Shown: positions 1-8,829, numbered from the stretch's first letter. The stretch is DNA of 34,066 bases from Helicobacter equorum (GCF_900198655.1 NZ_FZPO01000025.1:1-34066), one strand, 5' to 3'. Notes: a model not told the origin generated them from the letters alone. A program made the numbers and translations.

Positions 1-303
1 GAAGCTGCTTGCACGCATATCCTGCATAAATTGCGAATCTATTTTCAACAATATAGCGATAGATTCACGCATTTTGGGGTAGTTGGTGGAGCGAGTGCTA
101 ATACATCGCTACGCACAAAGATAGAATCTTTGTGCCAAGAATTTAATAAAACCCTACTTTTAGCACCGCTTGAATTTTGTGCTGATAATGCCGCTATGAT
201 TGGTCGCTTGGCGTGTGAGGCGTATGCACATAAAGAATTTAGCCCACTTAGCGATACAATTTCGCCAAAAAGTTTTCCAGAGGATTTTTATAAGGATTGC
301 TAA
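1..303 (+). CDS. tsaD: TsaD, tRNA N6-adenosine threonylcarbamoyltransferase (C-terminal part)
   Basis: The reading frame is open from the first base and ends at TAA 301-303, giving the last 100 residues of a longer protein whose start lies outside the window. Visible family motifs are GVVGGASANTSLR (window residues 26-38) and CADNAAMIG (60-68), the nucleotide- and metal-binding end of the ASKHA fold of TsaD/Kae1. TsaD transfers the threonylcarbamoyl group from threonylcarbamoyl-AMP to A37 of ANN-reading tRNAs, making t6A in the cytoplasm. It ends 10 bases before the end of the convergent S4-domain gene. A gene resembling the preceding enzyme of the pathway (Sua5/YrdC) lies about 300 bases away on the other strand. 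Identification rests on motifs only. Confidence 0.93.
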   Translation, partial: EAACTHILHKLRIYFQQYSDRFTHFGVVGGASANTSLRTKIESLCQEFNKTLLLAPLEFCADNAAMIGRLACEAYAHKEFSPLSDTISPKSFPEDFYKDC

Positions 304-313
304 GACTTAATCC

Positions 314-562
314 CTAATCCACAGCCTTGACATATAGCGCACTTTGATTTTTTGGCACATTTTTAGTTGTGGGAATCTCAAGTACCTCATATGTTTTGGT
401 GTATTCAAGATAAGTAAGCGTGATAATATCGCCTTTCTTGACTTCTTTGGAGCTTTTAACAGGTTTGCCATTGACTGCCACAACACCGCTATCACACATA
501 TCTTGTGCAATGGAGCGGCGTTTTACAATATTGGTGGTATTTAAAAATTTATCAACTCTCAT
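314..562 (-). CDS. S4-domain RNA-binding protein (HslR/RqcP-like)
   Basis: This is an 82-residue protein beginning MRVDKFLNTTNIVKRR. It is a single S4 domain: the RxDKxL start, the RRSIAQDMCDSG helix, VNGKPVKSSKEVKKGD and a final beta strand. This fold binds structured RNA. Short members include heat-shock Hsp15/HslR and RqcP, which act on stalled 50S subunits; which role applies here is not decidable. The start at 562 was chosen because AAAGGAAT lies just upstream and the domain begins at once; the frame extends upstream to 658 but that part looks unlike any S4 protein. It is the last gene of the minus-strand run, 55 bases after the Sua5-like gene, and converges with tsaD. Confidence 0.85.
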   Translation of the reverse strand: MRVDKFLNTTNIVKRRSIAQDMCDSGVVAVNGKPVKSSKEVKKGDIITLTYLEYTKTYEVLEIPTTKNVPKNQSALYVKAVD

Positions 563-617
563 AGAATATTCCTTTGTAATATTGTGCATTATGATTGCGA
601 TTCTAGCATTGTGAGAC

Positions 618-1070
618 TTAGCGGATTTTTTGCTTTTTGTGCTTACCAAGTCGCACAATGCTAGAGGGTTTGCACTCGTGCCAACCTCTAGAATCTAGCA
701 CATACATATCACACATTTGCACCGCATAGTGCGGATCAAAATGCTTAGTATGCACATTTGCCGATGAGGAAAAAAGTAGTGGATAATAATGTAAAAGGCT
801 TTGGTGTGGGCTATCACTCGCCACGACACGCACACCACAACCATTTGGATACACAAAACTTGTATGCCTTGCCCTACGCACAAGGCGTCTATGTGCCTTT
901 GGGACACGCACAACAAGGCGCAAGGTTTCAAAATCTCTAGCTTCTCTTAGGGTATGTTGGTGGCGGTTTTTGGCTTTGTCAATAGAAGCTTGTTGCTCAC
1001 ACAAAAAACCGATAGTCGTATCGGTCTGTGCAAGGATAAGTGGGTGCTTATTGGCAGTTATAGCATTCAA
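618..1070 (-). CDS. Compact Sua5/YciO/YrdC-family protein (possible threonylcarbamoyl-AMP synthase)
   Basis: This 150-residue protein resembles YrdC/TsaC. TDTTIGF at residues 16-22 matches the TDTVYGL-type motif, KAKNR at 32-36 matches the K-x-R pair that contacts ATP, SSSAN at 101-105 matches the TSAN motif, and KPSSIVRL near the end matches PSTIVD. The family makes threonylcarbamoyl-AMP from threonine, bicarbonate and ATP, the step before TsaD. It is shorter than the usual roughly 190 residues of YrdC, and the middle segment is unusually rich in Arg and His. The only plausible start is TTG at 1070, inside the 3' end of nrdA (22-base overlap), suggesting translational coupling; a stop at 1092-1094 excludes a longer form. 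The family call is fairly firm, the catalytic activity is not. Confidence 0.75.
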   Translation of the reverse strand: MNAITANKHPLILAQTDTTIGFLCEQQASIDKAKNRHQHTLREARDFETLRLVVRVPKAHRRLVRRARHTSFVYPNGCGVRVVASDSPHQSLLHYYPLLFSSSANVHTKHFDPHYAVQMCDMYVLDSRGWHECKPSSIVRLGKHKKQKIR

Positions 1071-3417
1071 TGCTACGATCCATTTTTTCTTCTACATCTG
1101 GGCTTTGGGATCGGAGGTAATATGTAGATTTAAGCCCTAGTTTCCACGCTAGAGTATAAATGTCATTGAGTAATTTACCACCTGCAATATCTAAGCGGAT
1201 AAAAATATTTGTGCTTTGCCCTTGATCAATCCATTTTTGTCGCACTGCAGCGGCTTTGATGATTTTGGTTTGATCGATATCATAGGCTGAAGTATAATAA
1301 TCCCAAGTTTCAAGTGTGAGGTTTGGCACAACCACAGGGATAAGTCCGCTAAGATTCTCTTCAAACCACTTGCGTTTATACACAGGCTCAATAGTTTGTG
1401 TAGTCCCCACAAGAATAGAAATCGAGCTTGTAGGTGCTATCGCCATAAGATAACCATTGCGCATACCTTGTGACATAACTTTTTGCTTCAAAGCACTCCA
1501 ATCACAAGATTGATCAAGTAAATTACGATTTACAAGTTTTAGGGCTTCTTTGTTTGCAAGGTCGATTGGGAAGATTCCCTTACTCCAATTTGAACCTTCA
1601 AATTGTGGATATACGCCCTTTTGTTGTGCTAGATCGCTACTTGCATTAATGACATTAAAGCTAATAAGTTCCATAATCTCATCAATCTTTGCTAAATGTG
1701 TATCAGATCCCCACTCGATATTTTGTGTAGCAAGCATTTCCGCCTCACCCATTATGCCTAATCCGATAGCACGATTTAGCATATTGGTTACTTTGACTTT
1801 TCTGTTTGGATAAAAATTCAGATCAATAACATTATCAAGCATGCGTATTGCGACAGGAATAACACGCTCTATATCCTTTTTGGTATGAATCTTACTTAGA
1901 TTCACGCTTGCAAGGTTACAAACGGCAGTTTGCCCATCCCGTGCTTTGCGTGAAGCGATAAAGACTTTTTTGCCATTGATAGAATCTATGCTTGTAATTT
2001 TATTTGCTTTTTTACACACACCACAATCTGTTACTACCTCGTCGGTTTCTTCAAATTCCATAAAGCTACCATCTTCAAATTCCACTTCCACAACATAATA
2101 ATTGGGATTTGTATTTTGAAAAATCTCTGTGCAAAGGTTCGAGCTTCTGATAATCCCTGCGTGTGCATTTGGGTTGCACCGATTAGCATTATCTTTAAAA
2201 CACAAAAACGGCAATCCAGATTCAAAGTAGTTTGTCAAAATCTTTTTCCACAATTCTTTGGCATTAATTTGTTCTTTTAGAATGTTTGAATCATTTTCGT
2301 ATTCTATATAGCGTTTTTCAAATGCTTCGCCATAAAGTTCAGTAAGGTCGCCACATTGATAAGGATCAAAAAGTGTCCAATGCTCATTGGCTTCAACACG
2401 CTTCATAAAGAGATCGCAAATCCACAATGCAGGGAAAAGATCGTGTGTGCGTCGTCTCTCTTCGCCAGAATTTTTGCGCAAATCGATAAAATCCGACACA
2501 TCGGTATGCCATATCTCTAAATATGTAGCAATCGCACCCTTTCTCGTGCCTAGCTGATCGACAGCAATTGCCACATCATTGGCAATCTTTAAAAATGGCA
2601 CAACGCCACCAGCAGCGTTTTTATGCCCATCAATAAAACTTCCCAAACCTCGCACACGACTTACATCCCAGCCGATACCTCCACCATATTTGCTTAAAAG
2701 TGCCATTTCTTTATAGGCGTCAAAAATACCCTCAATATTATCTGGTGTGCTACCCACATAACAAGAGCTAAGTTGGTGGCGTGTGGTGCGTGCGTTTGCA
2801 AGAGTTGGTGTGGCACAAATGACTTCAAATTTAGAGATCATATCATAAAACTTAATCGCCCATTCATTTGGCTCTTTTTCATTTTGTGCCAAAAACATTG
2901 CAATTGCCATAAACATATGTTGTGGTAATTCTATGGGCTGATTATTGGTATCTTTTAACAAATAGCGATCATAAAGGGTTTTAATCCCAAGGTAATTAAA
3001 CTGCAAGTCACGATTTGGATCGATTTTAGAATCTAAGAGATCTAGATCAAATTTTTCTTTTAAGCCCTTTAGAATCTTGCCCTCTCTCTCCCCTCGTTCA
3101 AAATATTCGTGAAGTTTTTTATAACCTGTATAACCAGAAACCTTGTGATACAAATCATACAAAAACAATCTAGCTGCGACAAAAGTCCAATTTGGCACAG
3201 CAATATCGATTTTATCTACCGCTGTTTGGATAAGTGTTTTTTGAATCTGCTCTGTTGTAATTTTGTCTTTGAAGTGAATCTTAGCATCGACTTCTAACTC
3301 ACTTTGATTGACACCTTGTAGCCCTTCCACTGCACTTGCTGTGTATTTTTGAATCTTTGAGATATCAAGTGTCTCGATTCTTCCACTCCGCTTCACAACG
3401 GTGATAACATCTAACAT
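1048..3417 (-). CDS. nrdA: Ribonucleoside-diphosphate reductase, alpha subunit (class Ia)
   Basis: This 789-residue NrdA reduces ribonucleoside diphosphates to deoxyribonucleotides with a radical supplied by NrdB, which is not in this window. An ATP-cone lies at about residues 3-95. The redox pair is C219 (SSCYVG) and C500 (AVCNL); the active site SSNLCTE carries N427, C429 (thiyl radical) and E431. The APTSSIS loop is present, and the C-terminal shuttle cysteines are C785 and C788 in ECYNCQ. C429 and C500 are 71 residues apart, against 23 in the E. coli enzyme (C439-C462), because of an inserted segment at about 436-497. From memory H. pylori NrdA has a similar insert. AAGGAG upstream of ATG 3417 overlaps the stop of the nitroreductase gene, so the two are probably co-translated. 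Confidence 0.96.
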   Translation of the reverse strand: MLDVITVVKRSGRIETLDISKIQKYTASAVEGLQGVNQSELEVDAKIHFKDKITTEQIQKTLIQTAVDKIDIAVPNWTFVAARLFLYDLYHKVSGYTGYKKLHEYFERGEREGKILKGLKEKFDLDLLDSKIDPNRDLQFNYLGIKTLYDRYLLKDTNNQPIELPQHMFMAIAMFLAQNEKEPNEWAIKFYDMISKFEVICATPTLANARTTRHQLSSCYVGSTPDNIEGIFDAYKEMALLSKYGGGIGWDVSRVRGLGSFIDGHKNAAGGVVPFLKIANDVAIAVDQLGTRKGAIATYLEIWHTDVSDFIDLRKNSGEERRRTHDLFPALWICDLFMKRVEANEHWTLFDPYQCGDLTELYGEAFEKRYIEYENDSNILKEQINAKELWKKILTNYFESGLPFLCFKDNANRCNPNAHAGIIRSSNLCTEIFQNTNPNYYVVEVEFEDGSFMEFEETDEVVTDCGVCKKANKITSIDSINGKKVFIASRKARDGQTAVCNLASVNLSKIHTKKDIERVIPVAIRMLDNVIDLNFYPNRKVKVTNMLNRAIGLGIMGEAEMLATQNIEWGSDTHLAKIDEIMELISFNVINASSDLAQQKGVYPQFEGSNWSKGIFPIDLANKEALKLVNRNLLDQSCDWSALKQKVMSQGMRNGYLMAIAPTSSISILVGTTQTIEPVYKRKWFEENLSGLIPVVVPNLTLETWDYYTSAYDIDQTKIIKAAAVRQKWIDQGQSTNIFIRLDIAGGKLLNDIYTLAWKLGLKSTYYLRSQSPDVEEKMDRSIECYNCQ

Positions 3418-3426
3418 AGATACTCC

Positions 3427-4050
3427 TTACTTGTATTGGACAAATTCATCAAAATCAATTCTATAACGCTTGGATTGAGGATTAATTCTATATCCAAATG
3501 CCAAAAGTAAAGTAATCTGTTCTTTTTCCTTATCAAGTCCAAAATAGGATTCTAAAGCCTTTTTATCGAAACCTTCAATCATACAGGTATCAATACCCAA
3601 ATACGACGCATAATCCATCATAGAAGTAGCAATAATATAACTCTGTAATGCACTCCAATACCCTATCTTGTAATCATCATAACCACGCGCAATAAGATAA
3701 GATCCATAGCGCTCTTTGTATGCTGCAATTTCCTCTGGGGTTTTTTGTTTGCGCTGGAATGCTTGATGCACATAATTTGTGTGAGCAAGCAAATCCGTTT
3801 TTAGTGTTTTAAAAATGACAAGTTCTGAAGCAGTAGTAATTTGTTTTTGATCCCAACACAATGCGCGGACTTCTTGCCTTGCTTTTTTATCCCTCAATAC
3901 AATCAAACGTGTAGGCTCCATACCAAAAGAGCTTGGTGCTGCATACCCTACTTGCAAAATGTTGTCAAATTGTTCTTTAGGTATTTGTTTATTTTCATCA
4001 AAAACCTTGCACGCATGGCGCATAGCCACGCCCTCTAAAAATTTATCCAT
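3427..4050 (-). CDS. NAD(P)H-dependent FMN nitroreductase, RdxA/FrxA/NfsB-like
   Basis: This 207-residue protein belongs to the FMN nitroreductase fold. RHACKVFDENKQIP near the start supplies the FMN-phosphate contact, AAPSSFGMEPTRLIVL is the central FMN motif, and GIDTCMIEGFD and LLLAFGYR form the C-terminal half. It looks closer to H. pylori FrxA than RdxA because of the SSxGxEP motif. Such enzymes reduce nitro compounds and quinones with NAD(P)H and in Helicobacter can activate metronidazole; the natural substrate is unknown. An AAGGAG lies 9 bases before ATG 4050. It sits 25 bases after typA and 9 bases before nrdA, so it is probably read in one transcript with them. Confidence 0.88.
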   Translation of the reverse strand: MDKFLEGVAMRHACKVFDENKQIPKEQFDNILQVGYAAPSSFGMEPTRLIVLRDKKARQEVRALCWDQKQITTASELVIFKTLKTDLLAHTNYVHQAFQRKQKTPEEIAAYKERYGSYLIARGYDDYKIGYWSALQSYIIATSMMDYASYLGIDTCMIEGFDKKALESYFGLDKEKEQITLLLAFGYRINPQSKRYRIDFDEFVQYK

Positions 4051-4075
4051 AACTCTATTCTCCTTTTTTATAGGT

Positions 4076-5881
4076 TTATTTATTTCTTGTCATACGCCTG
4101 CGCTCGGTAGGATCAAGATATTTTTTTCGCACCCTAATATTGAGAGGCGTAACCTCTAAGATCTCATCATCTTCTATCCATTCCAACGCGCGCTCAAGTG
4201 TCAAGTCTCTTGGCGGCACAAGTTTGATAGCGTCATCACTCCCACTTGCGCGCATATTTGTCAAATGCTTCGCCTTAATGGGATTGACATCAAGATCATT
4301 ATCTCTACTATGCTCACCAATCACCATACCAACATATACTTTTGTCTGTGGGGTGATAAAAAGCACACCTCGTTCTTGGATATTAAAGAGTGAAAATCCT
4401 GTCGCCTCACCATTTTCCATGGAAACAAGCGCACCATTTTTGCGAGATTCTACACTGCCACTAAAAGGTCGAAATTCCAAAAAGCTGTGATTCATCACAC
4501 CCTCGCCTTTTGTATCAGTCAAAAATTCGCTTCTATATCCAATAAGCCCGCGTGCTGGAATCTCAAACTCCAAGCGCGTATATCCATCACCCATAGGATT
4601 CATAGCTTTCATTTCAGCTTTGCGTTTGCCCAAGCGTTCAATAATCGCTCCACTAAAATCCTGTGGAGTATCTATCACAAGATGTTCAAAAGGCTCAAGT
4701 TTCACGCCATTTTCTTCTTTGATAATCACTTCAGGACGCGATATGCTAAATTCAAACCCTTCACGGCGCAAATTCTCTGCCAAAATAGTGATTTGTAGCT
4801 CTCCACGCCCAGAAACACGGAATTTTCCCTCGCCCATTTCTTCGCATTTCATCGCGATGTTTGTTTGCATTTCCTTTAACAATCTATCTTTAAGCTTATT
4901 GGCTGTTACATGTTTGCCCTCTAATCCTGCCAATGGGCTATCATTAACCGCAAAATACACGCTCATTGTAGGCTCTTCTAGATGCATAGGATCCAAAGGC
5001 ATAGGATTAGCAGGATCTACGATAGAATCTCCAACATCAATAGTATTAAAACCTGCCACCGCTACGATATCTCCTGCTTGAGCGGATTCTATTTCGGTGC
5101 GTGCTAAGCCCAAAAATCCTATAAGTTTAGTGATTCTGCCGGTTTCTTTTTCGCCATCGCTTTTGGCAAGCATTACGTTTTCGCCCCTTTTCACCTTGCC
5201 ATTAAACACTCGAGCAATACCAATTTTTCCCACATAATTATCATAATCAAGTGTAAAAATTTGCATTTGCAATGGCTCTTCGCTACTACCGCTAGGAGCA
5301 GGGACATATTCTAAAATCGCTTCAAAAAGTGGCTCAAGATTTTTCTTTTCATCTTCAAGATTTTTCATCGCATAGCCATCACGCGCTGCAGCATAAATCA
5401 CAGGAAAATCAAGTTGATAATCTGTAGCTTCCATTGCCACAAACAAATCAAATACTTCATCAACCACTCGATCTGGCTCTGCAGCGGGTTTATCGATTTT
5501 ATTTACCACCACGATAGGGCGGATTCCAAAGCTTAGAGCCTTTTTAACAACAAACTTTGTTTGTGGCATCACGCCTTCTTGTGCATCAACAAGAAGTAAC
5601 ACACCATCAACCATTTTTAGCACACGCTCAACCTCACCGCCAAAATCGGCGTGTCCGGGTGTATCGATAATATTAATTTTTGTGCCTTTATAATTGATAG
5701 CAGTATTTTTTGAAAGGATAGTAATCCCTCGCTCACGCTCCAAATCATTAGAATCCATTACCCGCTCATCGATTTGTTCACGCTCACTAAAAGTGCCTGA
5801 TTGTGTGAGTAATCCATCTACTAAAGTTGTTTTACCATGATCAACGTGTGCGATAACAGCGATATTTCGTATATTTTGCAT
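4076..5881 (-). CDS. typA: Translational GTPase TypA/BipA
   Basis: This 601-residue protein is of normal TypA length. The G1 loop AHVDHGKTT is at residues 11-19, followed by RGITI (G2), DTPGHADF (G3) and NKID (G4). After these come the EF-G-like domain II, two alpha/beta domains ([18 protein letters not shown] and the [13 protein letters not shown] motif), and the TypA-specific C-terminal domain ending in [10 protein letters not shown]. TypA binds the 70S ribosome and supports 50S assembly and stress adaptation, often at low temperature. A weak AAGAG precedes ATG 5881. A possible -10 box TACAAT on the minus strand lies at 5923-5928. It heads the run typA, nitroreductase, nrdA, Sua5-like, S4. 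Confidence 0.97.
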   Translation of the reverse strand: MQNIRNIAVIAHVDHGKTTLVDGLLTQSGTFSEREQIDERVMDSNDLERERGITILSKNTAINYKGTKINIIDTPGHADFGGEVERVLKMVDGVLLLVDAQEGVMPQTKFVVKKALSFGIRPIVVVNKIDKPAAEPDRVVDEVFDLFVAMEATDYQLDFPVIYAAARDGYAMKNLEDEKKNLEPLFEAILEYVPAPSGSSEEPLQMQIFTLDYDNYVGKIGIARVFNGKVKRGENVMLAKSDGEKETGRITKLIGFLGLARTEIESAQAGDIVAVAGFNTIDVGDSIVDPANPMPLDPMHLEEPTMSVYFAVNDSPLAGLEGKHVTANKLKDRLLKEMQTNIAMKCEEMGEGKFRVSGRGELQITILAENLRREGFEFSISRPEVIIKEENGVKLEPFEHLVIDTPQDFSGAIIERLGKRKAEMKAMNPMGDGYTRLEFEIPARGLIGYRSEFLTDTKGEGVMNHSFLEFRPFSGSVESRKNGALVSMENGEATGFSLFNIQERGVLFITPQTKVYVGMVIGEHSRDNDLDVNPIKAKHLTNMRASGSDDAIKLVPPRDLTLERALEWIEDDEILEVTPLNIRVRKKYLDPTERRRMTRNK

Positions 5882-5895
5882 AAGTAGTCTCTTTT

Positions 5896-5991
5896 GATGT
5901 GAATTTTGAAATTAAGGATAGAATTGTAGAAAAAATATATTAAGAGTTACCTAAAAAGTATAGATTTTTATATAGAGAAAAAATTCACATC
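5896..5991. promoter_or_regulatory. Divergent typA / efflux operon control region with a 12-bp inverted repeat
   Basis: The 165 bases between typA and the outer-membrane lipoprotein gene hold no ORF. GATGTGAATTTT at 5896-5907 is repeated as its exact reverse complement AAAATTCACATC at 5980-5991, with 72 bases between. The minus-strand -10 candidate TACAAT (5923-5928) lies inside this interval, so the two arms frame the typA promoter and lie upstream of the efflux operon start. This suggests a pair of operator half-sites for a shared regulator, but no regulator gene is adjacent. An 8-bp palindrome TAATATTA lies nearby at about 6010-6017. The repeat is seen directly; its role is inferred. Confidence 0.5.
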
Positions 5992-6046
5992 TGTTTCACC
6001 TTTATTTCCTAATATTACACACTCAAAAACAAAACAAGGAGTGGCA

Positions 6047-7495
6047 TTGAAGCATACAATAGCATCCATTAGTATAGCGCTTATGCTTTGTGCGTGTTCT
6101 ACCAAACTCCCCACCACACAAGAATTACAACACCAAACTCATATTCCCACATCATTTCGTAATCATATAGCTTCTACAAACGCACATAAACAAGAGCTTT
6201 TAGGCACACCTATTACGAGATTCTATAAACTTTTTGATGATATGCAATTACACAAACTCCTAGACATAGCACTAGAGCGTAATACAAATGTCCTTATTAT
6301 GGCTTCACGTCTCAATCAAGCAAAATCGCAAGTCAAAATCAACACTGCATCAATGTTTCCCGCTATAAATGGTAACATTGGCACAAATTACACTGATAGG
6401 CGCACTCAAAGCCAAAGTCTTTTAATTCGACCTGGCACTAATTCTACAAGTGCAAATCTTTCGTTAAGCTGGGAAGTTGATCTTTTTGGCAAACTCAATG
6501 CCTTGCGACAATCAAGCAAAAAAGATCAAGAAGTTGCACAAGCTAATCTACAAAATGCTCAAATCTCACTCCTTGCGGAAGTAAGCATTCTGTATTTTAC
6601 ACTAAAAGATAATGCCTATGCTATTATGCATAATACCCAAATACTAGAGAACCTCCGCGAAATTGATAGCATAAGCCAACAACAATACCAAAAAGGACTT
6701 ATCACACTTAACGCTTACAAAGACATAAAAGCTGCCTTCCTTACCCAACAAAACACTTTAGAATCTCTACATTACACATACGAACAAAATAAAAATGCCC
6801 TGTTAGTCTTACTAGATCTTACAAACCTAGAATCTCCCATGCAGTTTTTAGATTCATCAAATACCTTGCCACACATAGCGACATTTGATGTGCATAGCAT
6901 TCCTGTTGATGTTTTGTTAGAGCGTTCCGATGTGCAAGCAAGTATATTTGCCTTGCATTCCCAACTTTACAAAGCCACAAATGCCAAAGTAGCACAACTT
7001 CCTAGTATATCGCTTAGTGGATCGATTGGGCAGGTACTATATAGCAATATAGCATCAAATTCCCTTGTCTTTCAAATCGCAAACTCTCTTGCCACGCCAC
7101 TTTTAAATCGCACAAGCTTAAAAGAGAATTATAAAATCCAACAAGAACTTAGCAAGGAAGCTTTTTATACACTCCAAAACACTATAAACACCGCACTAAG
7201 CGAAATAGAAAATGCCCTTTTTGATAAAGATTCTAAGCAACGACAAGTCCAAAACTCTAAAGCTGTCCTTGAAATAGGCGAACAAACATATCAAACCGAT
7301 AATGCGCAATGGCAACGCGGAATCATAGATGCAAATACATTTTTAAATAGCACAAATACCTATCTTTCTACGCAAACACAATATTTTACCGCCCAAGTTA
7401 ATGAAATTATATCTGTTATTACATTATTTAAGGCTTTTGGTGGTGCTTTATATATACAAGCATTAGATGATAAGCCTTCACAAGACATAGATTAA
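6047..7495 (+). CDS. TolC/OprM-type outer-membrane efflux lipoprotein
   Basis: This 482-residue outer-membrane factor of the NodT/OprM kind forms the exit duct of a tripartite exporter. The N terminus MKHTIASISIALMLCACSTK is a lipoprotein signal with lipobox LCAC, predicting acylation at the second Cys. Two outer-membrane-efflux repeats follow, with typical features such as SLSWEVDLFGKLNALRQSS in the first half and ERSDVQAS in the second. The start is set by AAGGAG at 6036-6041: TTG 6047 is spaced 5 bases from it, while the alternative GTG 6041 overlaps it and is unlikely. It is followed after 19 bases by the MacA-like gene, so it is almost certainly the dedicated partner of that pump. Confidence 0.92.
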   Translation: MKHTIASISIALMLCACSTKLPTTQELQHQTHIPTSFRNHIASTNAHKQELLGTPITRFYKLFDDMQLHKLLDIALERNTNVLIMASRLNQAKSQVKINTASMFPAINGNIGTNYTDRRTQSQSLLIRPGTNSTSANLSLSWEVDLFGKLNALRQSSKKDQEVAQANLQNAQISLLAEVSILYFTLKDNAYAIMHNTQILENLREIDSISQQQYQKGLITLNAYKDIKAAFLTQQNTLESLHYTYEQNKNALLVLLDLTNLESPMQFLDSSNTLPHIATFDVHSIPVDVLLERSDVQASIFALHSQLYKATNAKVAQLPSISLSGSIGQVLYSNIASNSLVFQIANSLATPLLNRTSLKENYKIQQELSKEAFYTLQNTINTALSEIENALFDKDSKQRQVQNSKAVLEIGEQTYQTDNAQWQRGIIDANTFLNSTNTYLSTQTQYFTAQVNEIISVITLFKAFGGALYIQALDDKPSQDID

Positions 7496-7514
7496 ACCCC
7501 AAAGGAGAATAACA

Positions 7515-8813
7515 ATGAATATTTATGATACACTCAATCCCAAAAAAAGATATCTTAATCGTGTATGGATTACTAGTATAAGCATTGTATGTCTTATCAT
7601 ATTTGGTGTGATAGTGTATTTTTGGAAATTTCACACTCCTAGCATACATTATGAAACAATCACTCCCGCACAAGGACCAATCCAATCAAGTGTTTCTGCA
7701 CAAGGATCGCTCTCCCCGACCAATGAAGTAGAGATTGGTAGTGTGATTTCTGGTATCGTGCTTGAAGTGTTTGTAGAAGAAAATGATCGTGTGCAAAAAG
7801 GAGAAGTCTTAGCACGCATAAATCCCGAAAGCATCAATCAAGAAATTGCTCGTTACAAAGCCCAACTAAACTCTGCAAAAGCACAACTCAAAGCAAGTGA
7901 GCAAACACTTATAGATAAAAAATGGAATTATGATAGGCTACTTGATGTGTATGAAAGCACGGGTGGCAAAGCCCCCTCACAACTTGAACTCCAAAATGCC
8001 AAAACCGCTTATACCTCCGCAAAATCCGATGTAGATATCAAAAAAGCATCTATTGTCGAAATAGAAACAAGCATACAAAGCGCAAGTATTGATCTTAAAA
8101 ATTCTAATATTGTTACGCCCATTGATGGCGTGATTTTAACAAAAAGCGTAGAAGTGGGGCAAAGTGTCGCGGCAAGTTTCCAAGCTCCAGTGCTTTTTAA
8201 GGTTGCAGAAAAACTTGAAGAAATGGTGCTAAAAGCCAATATTTCAGAGGCGGATATTGGCAAAATACAAGAAGGACAAGAAGTGCATTTTAGCGTTGAT
8301 GCCTACCCTAACAAAAGATTCAAAGCAAAAGTTAATAAGGTTAATTTTGGCTCTGGTGATGGAAGCACTAGCTCAAATTCTAGTAGTTCTAGTAGCTCAT
8401 CTAGCAATTCTTCATCAGAAATTGTAAGCTATATTGCACGCATTGAAGTAGATAACAAAGACTTACTCTTGCGTCCTAATATGAGTGCGATTGCTGATAT
8501 CATCATTGCCAAAGCCGACAATGCCCTGCTCGTGCCAAGCAGTGTGCTATATTTTGATCTCAATAAAGCTCTCCAAAAAGCAACACCTGCAAAATCTCAA
8601 TCCATAGGATCATTTTTTACCCCACCAAGACCGCCCAAACAACAAATACAAAGCACATTACAAACAAAAAAGAGCACTACCTTATGGGTCTTAAAAAATA
8701 ATATACCAGAGGCAGTGAATGTAGAAGTTGGAATCTCTGATGGACAATACACACAGATTCTTAGTGGCATAGATGCACAAAGCATAATCATTACAGCTAT
8801 CAAGGCGAACTAA
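7515..8813 (+). CDS. macA: MacA-like periplasmic adaptor protein of a tripartite ABC exporter
   Basis: This 432-residue membrane-fusion protein has a short cytoplasmic start, one membrane helix (about 18-38), a lipoyl half-motif (VEIGSVISGIVLEVFVEENDRVQKGEVLARI, quoted here only as residues 71-102), a coiled-coil hairpin (about 105-195), the second lipoyl half with TPIDGVILTKSVEVGQSV, and a beta-barrel. It links the inner-membrane MacB to the outer-membrane duct. Residues 280-301 form a nearly pure serine linker inside the barrel region, encoded by short TCTAGTAG repeats. A Pro/Gln-rich insert lies at about 365-385. AAAGGAGAA lies just before ATG 7515. The substrate cannot be read from the sequence; MacAB systems export macrolides, peptides or haem-related compounds. 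Confidence 0.92.
   Translation: MNIYDTLNPKKRYLNRVWITSISIVCLIIFGVIVYFWKFHTPSIHYETITPAQGPIQSSVSAQGSLSPTNEVEIGSVISGIVLEVFVEENDRVQKGEVLARINPESINQEIARYKAQLNSAKAQLKASEQTLIDKKWNYDRLLDVYESTGGKAPSQLELQNAKTAYTSAKSDVDIKKASIVEIETSIQSASIDLKNSNIVTPIDGVILTKSVEVGQSVAASFQAPVLFKVAEKLEEMVLKANISEADIGKIQEGQEVHFSVDAYPNKRFKAKVNKVNFGSGDGSTSSNSSSSSSSSSNSSSEIVSYIARIEVDNKDLLLRPNMSAIADIIIAKADNALLVPSSVLYFDLNKALQKATPAKSQSIGSFFTPPRPPKQQIQSTLQTKKSTTLWVLKNNIPEAVNVEVGISDGQYTQILSGIDAQSIIITAIKAN
8352..8417 (+). repeat. Serine-codon low-complexity tract in macA
   Basis: The codons for residues 280-301 of the MacA-like protein are almost all Ser, Gly or Asn. They contain a 9-base near-duplication TCTAGTAGT / TCTAGTAGC at 8379-8396 and related TCTAGCA and CTAGCTC pieces. 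Such in-frame short repeats can gain or lose units by slippage without breaking the frame. Only the repeat is seen; length variation is an inference. Confidence 0.75.
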
Positions 8814-8829
8814 AATATAGGAAAATGCT

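Noticed and set aside
563-658. N-terminal extension of the S4-domain protein to 658
   Set aside because: The added 32 residues do not resemble the family, and a good ribosome site sits directly before ATG 562.
1900-2130. The NrdA insertion as an intein
   Set aside because: It is only about 50 residues and lacks intein splicing blocks, such as a terminal His-Asn before Cys/Ser/Thr.
4140-5081. Plus-strand ORFs of 103-153 codons opposite typA
   Set aside because: They mirror the codon pattern of typA and show no domain; typA is complete and conserved.
6041-6046. GTG 6041 as the start of the outer-membrane lipoprotein gene
   Set aside because: It overlaps the AAGGAG ribosome site; TTG 6047 is at the right spacing and leaves a proper lipoprotein signal.
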